Shown here: in pieces, positions 57,863 through 64,000 of the stretch
Layout: the number at the start of each line of letters is the position of its first letter
Position numbering within the stretch: the first letter of the stretch is position 1
Assembly: GCF_022271435.1 (NCBI RefSeq)
Contig: NZ_JAFIQY010000019.1
Location: forward strand, 1-64,000
Direction: 5' to 3'
Length of the DNA: 64,000 nt
Source: Streptomyces monomycini
GTDB taxonomy: Bacteria; Actinomycetota; Actinomycetes; Streptomycetales; Streptomycetaceae
The notes under the pieces: model-generated
The model's database searches: none
What the model saw: the letters and a program-made list of their open reading frames with translations, nothing else
Told to the model about the DNA's origin: nothing
Program-made: the position numbers and the translations under genes

Positions 57863-58072
57863 CGCCGCCGCACGGCACGACGCCGCACCGGCCCGCCGTC
57901 CCACACCAGCACCCCCTCGTCTCCCACCCCTGCGCCTGGCCCCACATGCTTGCGATGGCGGTAACCCCCTGAGAGGGTGAGCCGCGCCGGCTGGTGGTGG
58001 TGCACACGCGCCCGGCCAAGGTGCGGCGGCTGCGCCCGGCGACGGTTCGAACAGCCTGGAAGGGAACGGACG

Positions 58073-58942
58073 GTGGACGGTACGACCACGGGCGTGGCCC
58101 AGGTGGACGGTGTGCGGCTGCACTACACCCGGGCGGGTTCCGGCCCGCTGGTGGTGCTGCTGCACGGCTGGCCGCAGACCTCCCGGTGCTGGTGGCCGGT
58201 CCTCGGCGAACTGGCCGGGGACTACACCGTCGTCGCGCCCGACCTGCGCGGCTACGGCCGCAGCGACAAGCCCACGACCGGTTACGACAAGCGGCGGATG
58301 GCCGCCGACATGGCGGGCCTCGTCGAGTCGCTGGGGTTCGAGCGGGCCGCCGTCGTCGGGCACGACCGGGGCGCGCGGGTGGCCCACCGCTGGGCGCTGG
58401 ACCGGCCCGAACAGGTGGAGCGGATCGCGGTGCTGGACATCGTGCCGACGCGCGAGACGCTGCGCCGTACGGACGCCACGATCGCCGCCGGGTACTGGCA
58501 CTGGTTCTTCCACCTCCAACCCGACCTGCCCGAACGGCTGGCCGGCGCGGACGTCCGCGGCTACCTGGAGTACTTCTTCGAGCGGTGGACCTACGACCGG
58601 CACGCGCTGACCGACGAGGCCGTGGACGCGTACGTGGCGGCGTTCTCCCGCCCCGGCGCGCTGCGCGCCGGCTTCGACGACTACCGGGCCACGGAGGCGG
58701 ACGTCGCCCTGGACGACGCGGACTTCGCCGCGGGACGGCTGCTGACCGTCCCGGTCCTGGCCCTGTGGGGAGCGGCCGGCCTGCCCGCGCGGCTGCCGAC
58801 GCTGGACATCTGGCGGGACCACTCCGCGCACCCGGACCAGGTGACCGGCGCGGAGATCCCCGCCTGCGGGCACTTCATCGCGGAGGAGGCCCCGGAAGCG
58901 CTGCTGGCGCACCTGCGTACCTTCCTGCCGAAGCCCGCCTGA
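58073..58942 (+). CDS. Haloacetate dehalogenase-like alpha/beta hydrolase
   Basis: A 289-residue alpha/beta hydrolase closest to fluoroacetate dehalogenases. The nucleophile Asp and the two carboxylate-binding Arg residues are in GHDRGARVAHR. The noncanonical acid is in VLDIVPTRE, the halide-binding His-Trp pair is in GYWHWFFHL, and the catalytic His is in CGHFIAEEAPE. These residues separate dehalogenases from epoxide hydrolases, although many homologues are of unproven activity. The GTG at 58073 follows GAAGGGA. Stand-alone gene. Confidence 0.85.
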   Translation: MDGTTTGVAQVDGVRLHYTRAGSGPLVVLLHGWPQTSRCWWPVLGELAGDYTVVAPDLRGYGRSDKPTTGYDKRRMAADMAGLVESLGFERAAVVGHDRGARVAHRWALDRPEQVERIAVLDIVPTRETLRRTDATIAAGYWHWFFHLQPDLPERLAGADVRGYLEYFFERWTYDRHALTDEAVDAYVAAFSRPGALRAGFDDYRATEADVALDDADFAAGRLLTVPVLALWGAAGLPARLPTLDIWRDHSAHPDQVTGAEIPACGHFIAEEAPEALLAHLRTFLPKPA

Positions 58943-59111
58943 GACAGCAGCGGCTCACCCGACACCTCGCCCGACGGCCCGTCAGGGGGCGGAGGCCGCC
59001 TGAGGTACGCGGGCTCAGCGCTCGTCGGCGGTGCGGCGCCCGGGTGGCGGGACGTCGGCGATGAAAACGGACGATCTGCCTCCGAAACTTGTCATAGACC
59101 TGAAGACGCTA

Positions 59112-59150
59112 TTGGATCAGGGGTGCGAGATGCGTACTATGCGCCATAGT
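59112..59150 (+). promoter_or_regulatory. Terpene synthase promoter with overlapping operator
   Basis: TTGGAT (59112-59117) and TACTAT (59135-59140) are spaced by 17 bp, a good HrdB-type promoter. An inverted repeat ACTATG-CGC-CATAGT (59136-59150) overlaps the -10 box and the likely start of transcription, a position suited to repression. Confidence 0.6.
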
Positions 59151-59226
59151 TGAGCGATCAAAGACCGACATGTCTGTTTCCCTGTCCGGCCGAATGTGCC
59201 ATGACGCTGTTGAGAGGTGGTCAGGA

Positions 59227-60348
59227 GTGGGACCCGAGCTGACCGTTCCGCCGACCTACTCGCCCCTTCCGTCCGCCGTCCACCCCCGGCACGCGGAGAT
59301 CGAGGCCCGGACGACCGCTTGGGCGAATCGTTTCTCCATAGGTTCGGACGAGCTGCGCGGACGGCTGGTCACCCACGGGATCGGCGGCTTCTCGGCCCGT
59401 ATCCTGCCCGACGGCCGCGAGGAGGTCGTCTCCCTCCTCGCCGACTTCGTCCTGTGGCTCTTCGGTGTGGACGACGGGTACTGCGAGGAGAGCGACCTCG
59501 GTCACGATCCCGGCGCGCTCACCGGCGTACTGCACCGGCTGCTTCGGGTCGCGCAGAACCCCGAGGCCCCCGTCCTGCCGGGCGACAGCCTCGCCGAGGG
59601 CCTTCGCGACCTGCGGTGCCGCATGGCCCACCACGGCACGGTGGGCCAGGCAGCGCGCTGGATCGACGCGCTGCGCGAGTACTTCTTCTCCGTGGTGTGG
59701 GAGGCGTCCTACCGGCGCTCGGGCGCCGTGCCGAGCCTGCCCGACTACACCCTGATGCGCCTGTACGACGGGGCCACCTCGGTCGTCCTGCCCATGCTGG
59801 AGATGGGGCACGGCTACGAACTCCAGCCGCACGAGCGCGAGCACAAGTCCGTGCGCGCCGCGGCCGAGATGGCCTCCTTCATCATCACCTGGGACAACGA
59901 CATCTTCTCCCACCACAAGGAGAGCCGGGGGCCGGGCTACTACCTCAACGTGCTGCGCGTCCTCCAGAACGAGTACGGCATATCCCAGGAAGAGGCCCTG
60001 ACCACGGCGATAGCCCAGCGGGACCGCGTGATGACGCTGTTCATGCGCCTGAGCGCGCACCTGCGGCCGCAGGCCAGCCCGCAGCTGCGTCAGTACCTGC
60101 ACAACCTGGGCACGTTCATCCGCGGTTCCCAGGACTGGGGTATCACCTCCCTGCGCTACACCACCCCGGACGACCCGGCCCGGTTGCCCTCGGCGTTGCG
60201 CTCCACACCCACCGACGACAGCCGTGCGCCGCTGGACATCCCCGTCATCTCCTGGTGGTGGGGACTCGTCCCGGCCACCCACGACCAGCCGCGCGGAGCG
60301 GCCGACGGCGCACGCGCGCATGCCTGGGTGGCACAGCCCGCCGGCTGA
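59227..60348 (+). CDS. Class I terpene synthase
   Basis: A 373-residue bacterial terpene cyclase, probably of sesquiterpene type, converting a linear prenyl diphosphate to a cyclic hydrocarbon or alcohol. The aspartate-rich motif is VDDGYCEE (D82, D83 and E87, a DDxxxE form). The NSE motif is NDIFSHHKE (N224, S228, E232). A C-terminal RY pair is in SLRYTTPDD. All metal ligands are present, so it should be active. The GTG at 59227 was chosen because AGGTGG lies upstream and the family N-terminus starts there; an in-frame ATG at 59170 would add 19 residues. The product cannot be predicted. Confidence 0.9.
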   Translation: MGPELTVPPTYSPLPSAVHPRHAEIEARTTAWANRFSIGSDELRGRLVTHGIGGFSARILPDGREEVVSLLADFVLWLFGVDDGYCEESDLGHDPGALTGVLHRLLRVAQNPEAPVLPGDSLAEGLRDLRCRMAHHGTVGQAARWIDALREYFFSVVWEASYRRSGAVPSLPDYTLMRLYDGATSVVLPMLEMGHGYELQPHEREHKSVRAAAEMASFIITWDNDIFSHHKESRGPGYYLNVLRVLQNEYGISQEEALTTAIAQRDRVMTLFMRLSAHLRPQASPQLRQYLHNLGTFIRGSQDWGITSLRYTTPDDPARLPSALRSTPTDDSRAPLDIPVISWWWGLVPATHDQPRGAADGARAHAWVAQPAG

Positions 60349-60386
60349 CCGCCCTGGCCCCTGTCGGCCGCTCCCTTCCGGGCAGG

Positions 60387-62024
60387 TCACTCCGCCGGGT
60401 CGTCCGGGCGGTCACCCAGCCGGTTACGGCCGGTCAGCGACCGCTGGAGACGGGTGAGCGCGCCACTCGGCGACCGCTTGCGCAACGCGGCGCGCGCCGC
60501 GTTGGCGCCGGGCGCGCCGTGCACACCACCGCCCGGATGCGCCCCGGCCGACGCCAGGAAGAGGCCCTTGACCGGGGTCTCCGGGCGCCCGGTACCCGGC
60601 ACCGGGCGGAAGATGAGCTGCTGGTGCATGGCGGTCGTGCCCCCGTTGATGGCACCTCCGTGCAGGTTGGCGTCGAGCGCCTGCAACGTGGGCGGCGCGA
60701 GGATGCGGCGGGCGCGGATGCGGGCGCGGAAGCCCGGCGCGTACCGTTCCACCTGCTCCTCCACCCGGTCCGCCATCGCCTCCTGCTCGCCGCGGCTCCA
60801 GGAGCCGGTGATCCCGGCGTCCCCGGCGTCCGCACGGACGTCGTGCGGTACGTGGGTGTACGCCCACGCCGACTCGGTCCCGGCCGGTGACCGGGTGGCG
60901 TCGGCGGTGGTCATCTGCCCGAAGAGGGCGAACGGCCGGTCGGGGACCCGGCCCGCCGCGAGCTGCGCGGCGAACCGCGTCAGTTCGTCCACGCCTTCGG
61001 CCAGGTGCACGGTGCCCGCGGTCGCCGCCTCCCGGCAGGTCCACGGCACCGGCCCGTCCAGCGCCCAGTCGACCTTGAACGTCGCGAAGTCCCACTGGAA
61101 GCGGCGCAGGTCCGCCATCAGCCGGGTGGGCAGGTGCCGGCTGTCGACCAGCTCGCCGTAGAGGGACGGTACGGACACGTCGGCCAGCACGGCCCGGCCC
61201 GCGGGCACCGACTCGCCGCCCGCGGAGCGCACCCCCACGGCGCGGCCCGCCCGTACGACGACCTCGGTGACGCGTTCGCCGCAGCGCAGCACACCGCCGC
61301 GCGACTCCAGCCGCCGTACCAGGGCCTCCGTCAGCGCGCCCGCGCCGCCGACCGGTACGGGAAAGCCGTACGACTGCCCGAGCATGGACATCAGCCACCC
61401 GAAGCCCCCGCTGCCCGCGGCCTCCGGTGCCAGGTCGGCGTGGAGCGCGTTGCCCGCGAGCAGCAGCCGGCCGCCCTCGCCGCCGAACTCCTCCTCGCCC
61501 AGCCGCCGTACGGGCAGCACCAGCGTGCGGGCCAGCCGCAGGCCGCCCGCGCTGTGCAGCCGGGCGGCGAGCCGGGCCGTCGCCCGTACCGGCGGGAACG
61601 GCGTGAACAGGGCGCCCAGGATGTCCGGGCCCACCCGGTCCCAGATCTCGCAGAGCCGCCGCCAGGCGTCGCCGTCACCGTCCGCGAAGCGGTCCAGCCC
61701 GTCGGCGGTGGCCGGCCGCCGCCGCTCCAGCACCGCGCACCGGCCGTCGGCCAGCGGATGCGCGAGGACGCTGGGCGCGTGGCTCCACCGCAGCCCGTGG
61801 TCGTCGAGGCGGAGCGCGGCGAGTACGGGGGAGGCGGCGGCCAGTGGGTAGAAGGAACTGGCCAGGTCGTTGACGAAATCGGGATGGACGCCGCGGTCGC
61901 TGCGGACCGCGCCGCCCGCCTCGGGCTGCGCCTCCAGGACCTCCACGCTCCACCCCGCGTCGACCAGCAGATTCGCGGCCACCAGCCCGTTCGGACCGGC
62001 GCCGATCACCACCGCGTCGGGCAT
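60387..62024 (-). CDS. FAD-dependent oxidoreductase (phytoene desaturase/CrtI-like)
   Basis: A 545-residue flavoprotein of the CrtI/amine oxidase-like superfamily. The FAD motif is VVIGAGPNGLVAANLLVDAG near 4-23, followed by VEVLEAQPEAGGAVRS. The C-terminus has the family signature GLFLASAGAHPGGGVHGAPGANAA. Members oxidise isoprenoids or other lipids; many actinobacterial copies outside carotenoid clusters are uncharacterised. It starts 1 bp after the SRPBCC gene's stop, so the two are co-transcribed, and it is convergent with the terpene synthase. Confidence 0.88.
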   Translation of the reverse strand: MPDAVVIGAGPNGLVAANLLVDAGWSVEVLEAQPEAGGAVRSDRGVHPDFVNDLASSFYPLAAASPVLAALRLDDHGLRWSHAPSVLAHPLADGRCAVLERRRPATADGLDRFADGDGDAWRRLCEIWDRVGPDILGALFTPFPPVRATARLAARLHSAGGLRLARTLVLPVRRLGEEEFGGEGGRLLLAGNALHADLAPEAAGSGGFGWLMSMLGQSYGFPVPVGGAGALTEALVRRLESRGGVLRCGERVTEVVVRAGRAVGVRSAGGESVPAGRAVLADVSVPSLYGELVDSRHLPTRLMADLRRFQWDFATFKVDWALDGPVPWTCREAATAGTVHLAEGVDELTRFAAQLAAGRVPDRPFALFGQMTTADATRSPAGTESAWAYTHVPHDVRADAGDAGITGSWSRGEQEAMADRVEEQVERYAPGFRARIRARRILAPPTLQALDANLHGGAINGGTTAMHQQLIFRPVPGTGRPETPVKGLFLASAGAHPGGGVHGAPGANAARAALRKRSPSGALTRLQRSLTGRNRLGDRPDDPAE

Positions 62025-62025
62025 C

Positions 62026-62487
62026 TCAGAACGCCCCGCTCGGCTGCTGCCGGGGCCGGCCGCCCTCCACGACCTTGGCCAGTCTGCCGAGCATGCTGCG
62101 GTGCCGGATCTGGAGCAGGGCGTCCAGCACGGCGTTGTGCAGCAGCCCGCCGGGCCCGCGCAGCGGGTGTTCGTCCATGATGATGAGGCTGTGCTCGCCC
62201 CAGGGGCGGATCTCGGCGGCGATCCGCGCGCTGCCCAGGGCGCCGCTCTCGATCTCCAGCTCCAGTTCCCTGGGCGGCTCGACTCGCCGGACAATGGTCC
62301 GGCCGCTCAGCGACCACGGACCCACGCGCACGCTGTACGCGATCGAGGAGCCCAGCTCCGGCCAGTCGCCCTCGGCCGGCTCCGACCGGTAGGGGCCGAC
62401 CACCCACTCCTGGTAGCGGGCGCCGTCGGCGAGCACCGCCCACACCGCGGCGGGGGGACTCTTGATCAGCTGATGTCTTACCGCCAT
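62026..62487 (-). CDS. SRPBCC family (START-like) protein
   Basis: A 153-residue SRPBCC/polyketide cyclase-like ligand-binding fold. The N-terminal IKSPPAAVWAVLADGARYQEWV motif is typical, with the C-terminal long helix at LLHNAVLDALLQIRHRSMLGRLAKVV. It may bind the hydrophobic substrate of the adjacent oxidoreductase. The ATG at 62487 has no strong ribosome-binding site. Confidence 0.85.
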   Translation of the reverse strand: MAVRHQLIKSPPAAVWAVLADGARYQEWVVGPYRSEPAEGDWPELGSSIAYSVRVGPWSLSGRTIVRRVEPPRELELEIESGALGSARIAAEIRPWGEHSLIIMDEHPLRGPGGLLHNAVLDALLQIRHRSMLGRLAKVVEGGRPRQQPSGAF

Positions 62488-62718
62488 GCGGTCTCCAACG
62501 TCAGGGGGAGCCGGTCGCCGGCACCGGCGGGTCCGGTCGTCCCGGCCTTCGGGACCACGACCGTGTGCCCGTGACGGGCCGTACGACACCAGCCGGGCGG
62601 ATTTCGTCCCGGGCCTCGGCGGTGACCCGGCGTGACGTTGCAGAAGCCCGGCCCCGGGTACCCGCCTTCGACCCGTCACCCCCGAACGGCACCGTACGCA
62701 GCCCGTGGAGGCCCGCCC

Positions 62719-63603
62719 ATGAGCCACGACCTTCCCCTGCGCGGACGCACCGCCGTCGTCACCGGGGCCGCGCGCGGCCTGGGCGCGCACCTGGCGCGTT
62801 CACTCGTACGGCGGGGAGCCGACGTGGCTCTGCTCGGGCTGGAGGAGGACGCGCTGGAGCAGGTCGCGGCCGGTCTGCCGGGGCGCGCCGAACACTGGCC
62901 GGTGGACGTCACCGACGAGGACGCCATGGACCGCGCCGCCGCCCTCGTGGAGCGCCGCTTCGGCCCGCCGTCCGTCGTCGTCGCCAACGCGGGGGTGGTG
63001 GCGGGCGGCCCCTTCCTGGACACCGACCCGGCCGTGTGGCGGCGCGTCGTCGAGGTCAACCTGATCGGCAGCGCGGTGACCGCGCGTGCCTTCCTGCCCG
63101 CCCTCCTGCACACCCGCGGCTACTTGCTCCAGGTCGCCTCCCTCGCGGCCATCGGCCCGGCGCCGATGCTGTCCGCGTACTGCGCCTCGAAGTCGGGAGT
63201 GGAAACCTTCGCGCAGGTCCTGCGGGCCGAGCTGGCGCACCGCGGGGTGGGTGTCGGCACCGCGTACCTCAGCTGGGCGGACACCGAGATGGTCCGGGCC
63301 TCCGACCGCCGGACGGTGATGCGGGAGCTGCGCGCCCACCTGCCGTGGCCCGCGTCGAAGACCTACGACGCCGGGCCGGTGGCCGACCGTATGGTCCGGG
63401 GCATCGAACGGCGGGCCGCCGCGGTCTACGCACAGCCGTGGCTGCGGGCGGGCCAGGCGGTGCGCGCCGTCCTGCCGGGGATCGTGGCCGAGGGCTCCCG
63501 CCGCGCGTTCCTGCGCCTGGCGGGCCACGCCGACCTCACGCCGACGGGGCTGCTCGGGGCGGGCGGCCGGGCGGCCGAGGCGTCCGCCGACGCCCGCTTC
63601 TGA
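62719..63603 (+). CDS. Short-chain dehydrogenase/reductase
   Basis: A 294-residue classical SDR. The cofactor motif is AVVTGAARGLGAHLARSL near 12-29. NAGVVAGGPF carries the NAG motif. The catalytic Ser is in LQVASLAAIG and YxxxK is in SAYCASKSGVE. A C-terminal extension of about 50 residues follows the Rossmann core. It is divergent from the SRPBCC/oxidoreductase pair, and the three are a recurring set with unknown role (inference from general recollection of actinomycete gene order). Confidence 0.9.
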   Translation: MSHDLPLRGRTAVVTGAARGLGAHLARSLVRRGADVALLGLEEDALEQVAAGLPGRAEHWPVDVTDEDAMDRAAALVERRFGPPSVVVANAGVVAGGPFLDTDPAVWRRVVEVNLIGSAVTARAFLPALLHTRGYLLQVASLAAIGPAPMLSAYCASKSGVETFAQVLRAELAHRGVGVGTAYLSWADTEMVRASDRRTVMRELRAHLPWPASKTYDAGPVADRMVRGIERRAAAVYAQPWLRAGQAVRAVLPGIVAEGSRRAFLRLAGHADLTPTGLLGAGGRAAEASADARF

Positions 63604-63712
63604 CCGTTCACAGTACGGGGGTCTCGTCTCCGGCCGTACGCGGTACGGGGGTCTCGTTCCCGGCCGTTCGCGGTACAGGAGCCTCGATTCCATCCGTTCG
63701 CGGTACGGAGGA
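63604..63712. repeat. 30-bp tandem repeat, 3.6 copies
   Basis: Four units begin at 63604, 63634, 63664 and 63694. Each starts CCGT(T/A)C(G/A) and contains a GTACGG(G)G or similar core, and the period is exactly 30 bp. It lies directly after the SDR stop codon, and may affect transcription into the next gene or simply be a slippage-prone repeat. Confidence 0.85.
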
Positions 63713-63774
63713 CGGCGCGGCCGTTCGGCGCAACCGGCGCGGCGGGCCCGCCGCACCCGGGACAAGCTCGGGAC

Positions 63775-64000
63775 ATGGACCAAGCATCGGCTCCCCGGGC
63801 CCGGCTCGGGCTCGTCTTCCTGCTGTCGGCGGCCGGGATCGCCGCTGCCCTCACCCCCGGCGCCGCGGCCCAGGATCGTACGGGCGCCGCGGCTCCCGCC
63901 GCCGCGGAGTCCGCCCGTACGGCCTCCGCCTGGCTGCCCTACTGGGACGACACCAAGGCCGCCTACCGTGACGCGCTCCAGCACGCCGCGCAACTGCACA
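63775..64000 (+). CDS. Secreted glycosyl hydrolase-like protein, 3' end outside window
   Basis: The frame runs off the window after 75 codons. A signal peptide spans about 1-33 (RLGLVFLLSAAGIAAALTPGAAA). The mature start ASAWLPYWDDTKAAYRDALQ matches the beginning of GH18-type/YdhD-like proteins, in which WLPYW opens the TIM barrel. The catalytic motif lies beyond the window, so activity cannot be judged. GGGAC precedes the ATG. Confidence 0.6.
   Translation, partial: MDQASAPRARLGLVFLLSAAGIAAALTPGAAAQDRTGAAAPAAAESARTASAWLPYWDDTKAAYRDALQHAAQLH

Overview
The window is a high-GC stretch of actinomycete chromosome, almost certainly Streptomyces or a close relative. Supporting signs are strong G/C bias at third codon positions, frequent GTG starts with GTGA/ATGA stop-start overlaps, mycothiol-era actinobacterial genes such as the ergothioneine cluster egtABCD, a CYP102-type self-sufficient P450, a class I terpene cyclase, a large LuxR (LAL) regulator and many secreted hydrolases. 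I see no rRNA, tRNA, IS element or prophage.

Layout. 0.5-3.3 kb: secreted lytic transglycosylase, APC amino-acid permease, dodecin. 3.3-9.6 kb: a leftward, tightly overlapping operon with ABC exporter (permease and ATPase), PIG-L deacetylase, DUF1796-type protein, NagZ-like GH3 hydrolase and, after a repeat-containing gap, a PIG-L-like/NodS-like methyltransferase. It looks like a glycoconjugate or amino-sugar system without a described product. 10-13.4 kb: universal stress protein and a 953-residue fusion of a catalase-like domain with a cyclooxygenase/alpha-dioxygenase-like heme domain. 13.9-15.6 kb: a repeat-rich fibre-like protein. 15.8-21.3 kb: PAS-LuxR regulator divergent from the P450-reductase fusion, a degenerate type I-E-like CRISPR remnant, and a flavin monooxygenase. 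21.4-30.3 kb: a five-gene leftward operon of gluconate-dehydrogenase-type small subunit (fused to a glycogen-binding-like domain), GMC oxidoreductase, two cupin proteins and a GlgX debranching enzyme, divergent from a quinone reductase-like gene. I read this as a candidate cytoplasmic glucan/oligosaccharide oxidation system.

30.5-34 kb: an NDH-2-like dehydrogenase reading in frame into a complete transketolase. 34-39.2 kb: HhH-GPD protein and a secreted set with two unrelated PI-PLC-type phospholipases, a trypsin-like protease and an antigen-85-like esterase. 39.3-45.3 kb: a phosphotransferase, membrane and secreted proteins of unknown role, a thioesterase and an alpha/beta hydrolase. 45.4-46.4 kb: a low-GC island with one small intact gene and decayed fragments. 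46.4-50.9 kb: egtDCBA. 51-56.8 kb: carboxylesterase, metallo-hydrolase and a LAL regulator. 56.9-64 kb: HAD phosphatase, DUF6980 protein, haloacetate dehalogenase-like hydrolase, terpene cyclase with a clear promoter and operator, a CrtI-like oxidoreductase/SRPBCC pair, an SDR, and the start of a probable GH18-like secreted protein that runs off the end.

All assignments come from reading motifs and context by eye. No database search was possible.
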